Below, in pieces: positions 6,835-15,112 of a DNA stretch of 33,454 nucleotides. The notes beneath the pieces were generated by a model. That model was not told the origin of the DNA and did not search any database. It saw only the letters and a list, made by a program, of their open reading frames with translations. The position numbers and the translations under genes are program-made. Numbering within the stretch: position 1 is the first letter of the stretch; each line of letters starts with the position of its first letter. Source of the DNA: Gammaproteobacteria bacterium (GTDB lineage Bacteria > Pseudomonadota > Gammaproteobacteria > SZUA-229); NCBI GenBank assembly GCA_013041745.1, contig JABDRN010000079.1, positions 1 to 33,454 on the forward strand, read 5' to 3'.

Positions 6835-9738
6835 TCAACTGAAGCCATGTCGCTGTTTGTTGTTCTCTTCCTGCTCTCTGAACTGCAGGAATCTTGGCAG
6901 GAATTTATCCCAGTCGATGATATGCGAATCCAGTTCCGGACCATCGATGCAGGCATGCTTACGCACCATCTTGCCTTCGATGGTTACCGGCACCATGCAG
7001 GCGCCGCACATGCCGGTTGCATCTACCATGATAGAGTTAAGGCTGGCCACCGTTTTCACGTCATAGCCCCTGGTCAGGTCGCTTACGGATCGCATCATCA
7101 GTGGTGGGCCAATCGTAACCACCTCGCCGATGGGGCGACCGGTTCCCGCTTTATTCTGTTCCAGCATCTGCTCAAGCGGTCCGGTGACGAAACCCTTGAC
7201 GCCGTAGCTGCCGTCGTTGGTGGCGTAGATCACATCGAGCTGTTCGCCAAACTCTGCGCGCAGTTCTTCGACCCGTTCACCGGCATCGGTCCAGAACATG
7301 ACGTCGGAGCTGCGGAAACCGGCGATGAGTGTGACATGATTGCCCAGTCGCAGGTGCTCACGCATGATGGGATAGACTGGCGGCAGGCCAACACCACCGG
7401 CGGTGAAGACGACGGTCTCGCCGTTCTCATAACGGTGCAGTACACTGGGCCTGCCCAGCGGGCCGGCGACACCCGCCAGGGCTTCGCCCACTTGCATGCG
7501 ATTGATCATCTTTGAGCTGCTGCCGAGACCCTGGATGACCAGGGTGATAGTTCCTGTTTCGCTATTCCAGTCTGCCAGGGTGAGTGGTATCAGTTCACCC
7601 TTTTCCGCCTGCAGCACACGGACAAACTGCCCCGGCCGCGCGTTCTTGGCTACCAGGGGTGCGTGTACCTCCATCTCCACGATGCCCAAACCCAGGTCGG
7701 TCTTGGCGATGATTTCCGCCCGTGCCTGTCCCTGTTTCGTATAGTGTTCCGCCCGGGCCACCAGTTCCCTGATCTCACTAGCGTTGAAGGGGACCCGCTC
7801 GTTGATCTCCTGCAGGGCAGCCTTTTTACCATCGCCCGCAGCGTTGATGGCTGTTGAACCACCCCTGGCCGCATCGCCTCCGGTATAGACGTCGTCCACG
7901 GAAGTCTCCTGACCGGTAACGATCTCGATGGTGCCCCACTTGCTGGTCTTGAGATCGGGTTCCGAATCCTTGACGATAGGATTGGTGGCGTTGCCCAGGG
8001 CCATGATCACCAGATCGGCCTCGATTGTCTCCTCGCGTCCGGTGGCAGCAGGTCGACGTCGCCCTGATGCGTCCGGCTCGCCGAGCTCCATGATGTCTAG
8101 CACCGCATGGGAGACGAAATGGTTTTTTTCATCGCCGAGGAACGCCTTGGGTGAACGCAACACTTTCAGGTCAATCTCTTCTTCGAGAGCATGATGCAGT
8201 TCCTCCACACGAGCAGGCATTTCTTCCTGGGTCCGCCGATAGACGATGCTCACCTGACCACCCAGGCGTCTGGCTGTACGGGCGGCGTCCATCGCGGTAT
8301 TGCCGCCACCGATGACGATCACATGTTTGCCCTCGGTTTCTGGCAGAGGAGTCTCCGAGCCCTGACGATGGCCCTGCATCAGGTTGACGCGGGTGAGGAA
8401 CTCATTCGCGGACATGATGCCGTTCATATGCTCACCGGGTACGTTGAGGAACTTGGGCAGACCGGCACCGGTACCGATGAAGACTTTCCAGAAGCCGGCG
8501 CGCTTGAGCGACTCGAGGGTAGCTGTTTTACCGACCACGAAATTGGTCACGAACTGCCCGCCCAATAACCGGATCTTCTCCACCACGTCGTCCACCAGCT
8601 CATTGGGCAGGCGGAACTCGGGAATACCATAGCGCAGCACGCCGCCGAGTTCGTGGAAAGCCTCGAACACGGTTACCGGAAAACCTTCCTTGGAAAGCAG
8701 GTAGGCATTGATAAGGCCGGAGGGGCCAGAACCCACCACGGCAATCGGTGGCCTGTCCGCCCTGGCCCAGGGACTGACGACCTCACCGATATCGTCAACG
8801 GCATCGGCAGACAGTTTCATACTCTGCGGCAAATACCACTCTATCTGGCCGATCTCGATCGGACGCTTGGTCTGCTTGCAGACCCCCTGGCATTGCAGTT
8901 CCTGGGGGCAGACGCGACCCGTGACATTGGGCAGGGGATTAGACTCGGTGATCACTTCCATGGCACGCCTGAAATTACCTTCACCCATAAGGCGCAGAAC
9001 CTCCGGGATATGGATCCTTACCGGGCAACCGCCCTTCGGTTCCTCCTGGTCCGGGATTTCCACACCCACCTGGCAGGGGCCGTCTTCGCATTGCTTGTCC
9101 CGCAGTACCTCTAGCCAGACCAGTAATTCCACCTCCCTGGCGCTGTAACCCAGTCCCATATAGCCAAGGTAGCCCTGGCTGACCAGGTCGAAGTCTTTGC
9201 AACGTTCAGCCGGCGGACGGATGTAGGGCGAGATACCATTCTCGGCAGGCCAGCCCTGGGACAGACCCTTGAACATGGGGTAACGATCTGTCATGTGATA
9301 ATCCAGGGCACGGACGAACTTACGCTTGTAGCCCAGAGGCACATTCCAGATGAAGCGCATGAGCACGGTGCTCATGGCGTCTTCCCGGGTCAACAGATTC
9401 CAGAAGGAGCAGATGAAATCCTTGCCCAGCTCCGGCTGCTGGAACTCCCAGGTAATCGCGTTGCTGCCTTCGGTGATGAATACCTGGTGGAAGAACTCGG
9501 GCTGTTCGTAGAGCCGTCGTTTGAGCAGGTCGATCTGCTTCTGGAACACCGCGACGTCCTCGGAGCCCTCCAGCTCATGTATGGCCTCGCTGGCGTCGGC
9601 CAGGTGCTTGCGGGTAGCCTCCATCTCTCGGTTGGCCTGGATGTAACGATCGACGTTTTCCCGATGATAAACATGACTGGGTTTGGCTGTGGTTTCACCG
9701 CTAGCGGCGCCCGGGGTTTGCTCTGAATGATCTGACAT
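6835..9738 (-). CDS. NfnB-NfnA-like fusion: NAD(P)H/ferredoxin flavoprotein oxidoreductase with N-terminal extension
   Basis: The 967-residue protein joins three parts. Residues 1-235 are a mostly helical extension that I do not recognise. Residues about 236-645 resemble the GltD/NfnB fold: a Cys-rich iron-sulfur segment (CPVRIHIPEVL from 238; Cys277, 283, 287), an FAD site VVGSGPSGL (334-342) and an NAD(P) site VIGGGNTAMDAARTARRLGG (475-494). Residues about 670-960 resemble NfnA/PyrK: RPGQFVRV near 701, GGVGLPPVYPI at 781-791, and a [2Fe-2S] site with Asp906, Cys911, Cys914 and Cys930 before DGPE. Asp plus three Cys is the ligand set known for NfnA. NfnAB couples ferredoxin to NADH and NADPH by electron bifurcation. 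Here it follows the PFOR gene by 14 bases, so it probably receives PFOR electrons. The gene is GC-richer than the surroundings. Confidence 0.85.
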   Translation of the reverse strand: MSDHSEQTPGAASGETTAKPSHVYHRENVDRYIQANREMEATRKHLADASEAIHELEGSEDVAVFQKQIDLLKRRLYEQPEFFHQVFITEGSNAITWEFQQPELGKDFICSFWNLLTREDAMSTVLMRFIWNVPLGYKRKFVRALDYHMTDRYPMFKGLSQGWPAENGISPYIRPPAERCKDFDLVSQGYLGYMGLGYSAREVELLVWLEVLRDKQCEDGPCQVGVEIPDQEEPKGGCPVRIHIPEVLRLMGEGNFRRAMEVITESNPLPNVTGRVCPQELQCQGVCKQTKRPIEIGQIEWYLPQSMKLSADAVDDIGEVVSPWARADRPPIAVVGSGPSGLINAYLLSKEGFPVTVFEAFHELGGVLRYGIPEFRLPNELVDDVVEKIRLLGGQFVTNFVVGKTATLESLKRAGFWKVFIGTGAGLPKFLNVPGEHMNGIMSANEFLTRVNLMQGHRQGSETPLPETEGKHVIVIGGGNTAMDAARTARRLGGQVSIVYRRTQEEMPARVEELHHALEEEIDLKVLRSPKAFLGDEKNHFVSHAVLDIMELGEPDASGRRRPAATGREETIEADLVIMALGNATNPIVKDSEPDLKTSKWGTIEIVTGQETSVDDVYTGGDAARGGSTAINAAGDGKKAALQEINERVPFNASEIRELVARAEHYTKQGQARAEIIAKTDLGLGIVEMEVHAPLVAKNARPGQFVRVLQAEKGELIPLTLADWNSETGTITLVIQGLGSSSKMINRMQVGEALAGVAGPLGRPSVLHRYENGETVVFTAGGVGLPPVYPIMREHLRLGNHVTLIAGFRSSDVMFWTDAGERVEELRAEFGEQLDVIYATNDGSYGVKGFVTGPLEQMLEQNKAGTGRPIGEVVTIGPPLMMRSVSDLTRGYDVKTVASLNSIMVDATGMCGACMVPVTIEGKMVRKHACIDGPELDSHIIDWDKFLPRFLQFREQEENNKQRHGFS

Positions 9739-9752
9739 GTCTGGTTTCCTGT

Positions 9753-12700
9753 TCAGCCCTGGTTGTGGAAGCGGATGATCTCAGCATCGCAGTTGTCGGC
9801 CACTTTTTTGGCACGCTGGGTCAGCTCGGGGGTGATCTCGATGTTGTCGAAGATGCCCGGAATCACCCGGCTTACCACCTTGCTTTCGCCATCGACCATC
9901 ATCGTGGTCTTTTCAAACAGCTCGCCGAGGTCCTCATAACAGGTCTTGCAATTGGTGCATTGGGCGATGTCTTCATCAGTGATCTCAACCAGGGGCTGAT
10001 CACCTGCCGGGCCGGCCTCGGCGGCGGGCGCCGCGGCAGCAGTCGGTGGCGCTACGGAGACGGAGAAGCCAGCGGCTGGCGTACCTGCAGCAGGGGCGCC
10101 GGAGGAGGCAGCCAGTTCGGCCATGCCCCGGGCGATGGAGTCGATAGAGGCTTCTCTCTCTGCGTTCGCCTGTTCGTACTTGCTACGCCATTCTTCCACC
10201 TCGTGGCTATGGCTCTGCTCCATGCGGTCGATATGCAGACCGCTCAGGTACTCCAGCATGCGCCAGTTGCGTCGCCGCTCCAGGGTGAGTGCAACCATAT
10301 CGCTGGACACCTCCATCTGGATCAGTCGCTTGCTGGCGTCTGTTGTCCAGATGAACGGGGTCTTGCCGTGACTGTCACCGGTATCCAGATCGATGTACTC
10401 ATGCAGAGGTACCAGATCTGCTTCTCCCTTGATCTTTTTGAAATGCTTCTTGAATCGGCCCTCGTTGACGCCAAAGTCTGCAGGGGTGAGGGGGATTTCC
10501 TTGAGCTGGGCCTTACCGTCTTCGTCCAGGTACTCGAGCGTGCCTGTGGTCCAGTCCTTGCCGATGTCCGGATTGCCTTCCAGGGAGAAGCGTTCTGCCA
10601 GGGTATCGCCTTTGCGCGGGTCGTGAACATACACCGGGCTCATGCGAGTATCCACTGCCAGACGAGCGTGACGGTTGCCGACATCATCACCGATGCCGTG
10701 CTCAGGCATACAGGCGGTGTAGGTATTGAACAGTGCCGGGGACTCGTTGTAGTTCAGGAATCCCATGAGGTTTTTCATGAAGTGTCCCTGCAACGCGGAG
10801 TTGGTCTGCACCACCAGCACTTTGGGGTGGAAGGCGGCGATCAGACCCAGTTCCTTGCGATCCTCGTGCTTGCCCCGGTGAGCCACACCGAAACGGGTCA
10901 GGTCCGAGTCCTGGCCTGTAAAGCTGGCGGTGGATGCCTGGCCACCGGTGTTGGAGTAGGCCCCGGTATCAAGCACCACAACCTTAAGCGGCGTTGCCGT
11001 CACTAGCAGTCGTGACAGGGCGCCGAAGCCGATGTCATAGGTGGCGCCATCACCGCCGATGGCCATTACCGCGGGCATGAGATCGAGTTCCTCACTGGAG
11101 AACTGCTGCCAGTAGAAGGTGCGGAAGAAGCCATCATGTTCCTCGGGATCATATTGATCTGACAGGTCCAGCCTGGCCGTGCGTAGGGCGGCGAAGTCGT
11201 CCGCCTCATCAGCGCTTAGTCCCTCGAAGATGCCCTTGGCGACCGGCACTGTATCCTGAAACAGGCTGTTCACCCAGGGCACGGTGTAGGGGTTGAAGGG
11301 AAAAGTGGAAGCATATACGCTACTGCAGCCGGTAGCATTGGCGATGGCGGCCCCGGATGGTCCCATCCCCGTTGGCCCGCTTTCCCATCGGTAGAGACGT
11401 TTCTCCAGGATATCGGCCGTGCGTTCCATGCGCTGGCGCCGGTTCGGGTCCAGTTCGTCCGGCTCGAAGGACTCGGCCTTGGCCTTCAGGCTGTCCAGAA
11501 GTTCCTCCAGTTCAGTGATGTGCCGACGGCGTTTCTGTTCGTGCAGTGCGCGGTTGGTGGCACTGAGCAGGCGCAGGGCGGTAACCTCGCCGCAGCCCCG
11601 GCAGGCGCCGTGGCCGCCGGTCATGGCGTAGTAGTTTTCGTGGTCCAGGATCAGCCGCTTGGTGTCACCGCCGGGCTGTATCGCGTTCTCCGTGAAGCGT
11701 TTCGCGGTATTGGGCATCTTGCTGAGGAACTGGAAACTGTTCTGCAGGGAGACCTGCGCGCCGTGATTTTGCTGCTGCACGGTGAGGGCGCCGGGACCGC
11801 AGACGTCGACACACTCGCCGCAGCCGCTGCACTTCCAGGGATCGACGTTCACCGAGTACAGACCGCCACTGCCTGGTTTTTCCTTTTCCATGACATCGAA
11901 GAAGGGCCGGGTCTTGACCACCGGGTAGACAGCCAGGGCCTCCACCAGTTTCTCGAAGCTGCGCCTCAGGGCGGGGTTGTCGATACCCATGCTCGCCACC
12001 TCATCGGCGGTGATGTCTTTGAAGGAGCGATCGTCCTTGGCGGGTAGTTTGCGGTAGGCATCGCGAATGCCGTTGGCCATGGGGTATACCTGGGCGGTCA
12101 ATAGTTCCTTCTGCTGTTCGGTCACGTCAACTTCTTTGATGGCGGTCAGTAACAGGTCGTGAATCTCGTGCACGGTATTGGGAATAGCGCCATCGGGGCA
12201 GGTTAGGGCGCACTCCATGCAGCCGGTGCAAAGGTGCGCCGTGTAACGCGGCACCGTTAGCCGGAAAAGACCCTTGTCCCTCAGGGCGGCGCTGGCCGAG
12301 GGCATAAACATGCCAACGCCGGGGATGACAGGCGCTTCGGCGATGCTTCCATCCTTGAACCGGTCGGTCATGGTCCTGGCGTAGTATTCCGCGTCGAACA
12401 TGCCGCTGGCACTGGCGCTGCCCATGGACTTCAGCATGGAGGCTGACACCTCGACACCCGGGCCGGCAGGTACCGCCGCCAACTGCTCGGCTTTGACAAA
12501 TTCCTCAGCCTGGTAATCAACGGCATGGGTGGCTTCCAGCCCTTCCTGGACCACGGCCATATTGCTCTCTACTACAACTTCACCCTTGGCGCCGAATTTT
12601 TTGGTCACCTGGGCGCGGACTTTTTCCAGGATCACGTCCACCGGGGCGCCGGATACCACTTGCTCTACCTTGCCGCAGACCGCGCCGATGAAGGCGATAC

Positions 12701-14858
12701 CCATCATGCGTATCTCCAGATCCGGTGAAGGAGCGTGCTTTTTCGCGACACCGAAAGCGTCCACCACGAACAGGCGGATGCTCTTCTCCCGGATGGTCCG
12801 GCGGACATGGGCCGGCAGTTCCTTCCAGGCCTCGAGAGGCGAACTGCCGGACTGTATGATAAGGCTACCGCCCTCGATCAGGCCCTTCAGCGGATCGGTG
12901 TGGTTGAATACTTTGTGGTCCGGTGAGACCACTACTTCTACATCCTCCAGCTCCGCGTTGGTGAGCTTGATGGTCTCGGGACTCAGGGTGATGTAATAGT
13001 TGGTCGGGGCACCGCTCTTCTCCGAGCCATACTTGGGTGCCGATTTGGAATGCATGCCTGTGACGCCAGCGAGGATGTCAGTCAGCAGCTTGCCAGTGGC
13101 GATAGTCCCGTAGCCGCCCACAGAGTGGAAGCGGATACGCAGGGCCTCGTCAGGCAGCAGTGAAGGGTTCGGCTCCAGGTCGAAGGCCATGAACTCGGTC
13201 TCGGGATAGGCTTCGCGCAAGCGTTGCTGAAGACCTGCTGTAGCCGGCGAGGGGTTCTCGTCGAAGAACTGGGAACCCAGGTAGAAAAACGGCACGTTGA
13301 GTACGTTCTCCATGTTCCTGAAGGCGGCGACCAGGTGCCGGGGTTGCAGGTCGTGGGCACCCAGGCCGAAGATGCCGGTACTGATCTTGGGGATACTCTT
13401 GATAGGCGGAATCCATTCGTGGCGGATCAGGGTGTAATTTTCGGCCGCCTTGAACATGGCCTGCGTGACCAGTGTGGTCAGGGCGGTGGTTTCAGAACGC
13501 TCCAGTATGGTAACGGCCTTCTTGCCGCTCAGGGCCGCGACCACGTCGCCTTCTGGGAAGGGCTGCAGCATCTTGATGGAGACCACGCCTACCTTCATGC
13601 CCTGGCTGCGCAGGTGCGTGGCGACCGCTTCGGCATCATCGGTGACCGACCCCAGGCCGACAATGACATAGTCGGCATCTTCAGTCATGAAGGTGCGAAC
13701 CGGCAGGTAGCGCCGTCCCGTCAGTACCGCGTACTCGTCCATGGCCTGGCGTACGAAGGTATGCACCTCATTAGCAAAGTGGGTGTGGTGGTCGACGATG
13801 CCCGCCTGGAAATCCGGCTGGTTTTGCACGCCGCCGGTGAGGCCCGGGTTGTTCACGTCGATCAATGCGGGCACGCGCTGGCGGGTGCCTTTCTCAAAGG
13901 CGTGGAGCCACTGTCGTCGCCACTGGGCATGCAGCTCCTCGGGTATCCATTGCAGACTTTCGCCGATCAGTGTGCCAGCGTTGTCGGCCTCGATGTCGTC
14001 GGCGCGGCTTTCGAGGAAGGCGCCCAGGGCTGACAGTGCGGAAGCGGGAATATCGCCTTCGTGGCGGTGCAGATACTCGCGGAGCTGAAACTCACGGCCC
14101 TTGGCACCGTAAAGCATTTCCTGTGCCATAGTCGGGCACTTGATGCGTCCGGCGGGATCGCCGAGGAACTCCTTCAAAAGCGCCGGCTCGGGCATCCGGG
14201 CTTCACTCAGCATGTGGCTGGTGGCGAAGCCATCAAGGGCATTGGTGACGGGGATTAGAGATTCGGCACTGACCTTGTAGGCAATGGCCGCCAGATCCGC
14301 TGCCTCCTGCTGGTTGCTGCCAAACAATATCGTGTAACCGGATGGTAACAGGGCGTAGATATCATCATGCCCGGCCATGACGTTGAGCGAGTGCCGCGAG
14401 ACCGAGCGCGCTGCGACCTGCAGCACGAAACCACCTATCTTCTTGCCTACGGTGACGTAGTGCGACTCGATACCGTAGAGCACTCCCTGGCTGGAGGAGG
14501 CGTTGGATACGTATTTGCCACCCGTGAGCGTCGCACCCATGGCACCGCTCTGTGCCGAGTGTTCACCTTCCGGTTCGAAGAAGAAAGGATGCTTGCCCCA
14601 GACATTGACGCCGCCTTTTGCACGCCAGGCCTCGAACATCTCGGAGATCTCGGTGGAAGGTGTTATTGGGTAGCCGATAACACCGCCGCAGACATGTCCC
14701 ATGACATGGGCGACTGCGCCATTGCCATGTATGACAGTTTCGATACCCGGATATTTACAGTTCTTTTTCGGCTTCTCGGTGTCTGCAGGCTTTGTTTTTT
14801 CCCCGCTGTCTGATGTAGATTCCACCTGGGTACTTTCTAGGCTTTCGACTTTGTTCAT
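9753..14858 (-). CDS. nifJ: Pyruvate:ferredoxin (2-oxoacid) oxidoreductase, single-chain, with C-terminal ferredoxin domain
   Basis: The 1701-residue protein is far longer than the usual single-chain PFOR (about 1170-1200). It interconverts pyruvate plus CoA with acetyl-CoA, CO2 and reduced ferredoxin in the cytoplasm. Visible parts are: an N-terminal pyrimidine-binding domain (about 37-260, with GYPITPSTE); domain II (about 385-510); a gamma-type domain (about 575-760, RFHSVGGYGTIATGKL); two 4Fe-4S motifs (Cys877/880/883/887 and Cys1010/1013/1016/1020); and a TPP domain with CRGCG (1086-1090) and GGDGATYDIGFGALSRL (1268-1284). An Ala/Pro linker (about 1587-1622) leads to a terminal domain with Cys1634, 1637, 1640 and 1690, the spacing of monocluster Desulfovibrio-type ferredoxins. 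A ribosome site GGAAG precedes the ATG. PPDK lies upstream and the Nfn-like gene downstream. Confidence 0.92.
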   Translation of the reverse strand: MNKVESLESTQVESTSDSGEKTKPADTEKPKKNCKYPGIETVIHGNGAVAHVMGHVCGGVIGYPITPSTEISEMFEAWRAKGGVNVWGKHPFFFEPEGEHSAQSGAMGATLTGGKYVSNASSSQGVLYGIESHYVTVGKKIGGFVLQVAARSVSRHSLNVMAGHDDIYALLPSGYTILFGSNQQEAADLAAIAYKVSAESLIPVTNALDGFATSHMLSEARMPEPALLKEFLGDPAGRIKCPTMAQEMLYGAKGREFQLREYLHRHEGDIPASALSALGAFLESRADDIEADNAGTLIGESLQWIPEELHAQWRRQWLHAFEKGTRQRVPALIDVNNPGLTGGVQNQPDFQAGIVDHHTHFANEVHTFVRQAMDEYAVLTGRRYLPVRTFMTEDADYVIVGLGSVTDDAEAVATHLRSQGMKVGVVSIKMLQPFPEGDVVAALSGKKAVTILERSETTALTTLVTQAMFKAAENYTLIRHEWIPPIKSIPKISTGIFGLGAHDLQPRHLVAAFRNMENVLNVPFFYLGSQFFDENPSPATAGLQQRLREAYPETEFMAFDLEPNPSLLPDEALRIRFHSVGGYGTIATGKLLTDILAGVTGMHSKSAPKYGSEKSGAPTNYYITLSPETIKLTNAELEDVEVVVSPDHKVFNHTDPLKGLIEGGSLIIQSGSSPLEAWKELPAHVRRTIREKSIRLFVVDAFGVAKKHAPSPDLEIRMMGIAFIGAVCGKVEQVVSGAPVDVILEKVRAQVTKKFGAKGEVVVESNMAVVQEGLEATHAVDYQAEEFVKAEQLAAVPAGPGVEVSASMLKSMGSASASGMFDAEYYARTMTDRFKDGSIAEAPVIPGVGMFMPSASAALRDKGLFRLTVPRYTAHLCTGCMECALTCPDGAIPNTVHEIHDLLLTAIKEVDVTEQQKELLTAQVYPMANGIRDAYRKLPAKDDRSFKDITADEVASMGIDNPALRRSFEKLVEALAVYPVVKTRPFFDVMEKEKPGSGGLYSVNVDPWKCSGCGECVDVCGPGALTVQQQNHGAQVSLQNSFQFLSKMPNTAKRFTENAIQPGGDTKRLILDHENYYAMTGGHGACRGCGEVTALRLLSATNRALHEQKRRRHITELEELLDSLKAKAESFEPDELDPNRRQRMERTADILEKRLYRWESGPTGMGPSGAAIANATGCSSVYASTFPFNPYTVPWVNSLFQDTVPVAKGIFEGLSADEADDFAALRTARLDLSDQYDPEEHDGFFRTFYWQQFSSEELDLMPAVMAIGGDGATYDIGFGALSRLLVTATPLKVVVLDTGAYSNTGGQASTASFTGQDSDLTRFGVAHRGKHEDRKELGLIAAFHPKVLVVQTNSALQGHFMKNLMGFLNYNESPALFNTYTACMPEHGIGDDVGNRHARLAVDTRMSPVYVHDPRKGDTLAERFSLEGNPDIGKDWTTGTLEYLDEDGKAQLKEIPLTPADFGVNEGRFKKHFKKIKGEADLVPLHEYIDLDTGDSHGKTPFIWTTDASKRLIQMEVSSDMVALTLERRRNWRMLEYLSGLHIDRMEQSHSHEVEEWRSKYEQANAEREASIDSIARGMAELAASSGAPAAGTPAAGFSVSVAPPTAAAAPAAEAGPAGDQPLVEITDEDIAQCTNCKTCYEDLGELFEKTTMMVDGESKVVSRVIPGIFDNIEITPELTQRAKKVADNCDAEIIRFHNQG

Positions 14859-15112
14859 AGCATTACTTCCGATTAATCTCTTCTACTTGTATGCGATAGT
14901 TAAATATTATATTTAAGTTTTCGTTACGGGGTCACTGATACGGCTACTGCTGGCAGCAGCTTTATCAATAAGGTGCACAGCGTTGTGCCTGAAAAACGTT
15001 GCGTCCTGATCATTTATGACGCATATCTAATGTAAAGTAAAAAATTAAGATAGTTATATAATATATTGAATAATATAGATTTAAACTATCAAAATCTTTT
15101 GCTTAAAGTTTG

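Noticed and set aside
8191-8568. Plus-strand open frames opposite the Nfn-like gene (also 6847-7515 and 8653-9114)
   Set aside because: They are shadows of the GC-rich coding strand with no domain and no independent start signal.
9765-11006. Plus-strand open frame of 413 codons opposite the PFOR gene, and a similar 269-codon frame at 13224-14033
   Set aside because: Both run antisense through a protein with clear PFOR motifs. High GC removes stop codons, and neither translation shows a recognisable domain.
14941-15023. Palindrome CTGCTGGCAGCAG and small hairpins upstream of nifJ as a riboswitch
   Set aside because: The stems are short and do not match a riboswitch class that I can recognise; a regulatory role is possible but unsupported.
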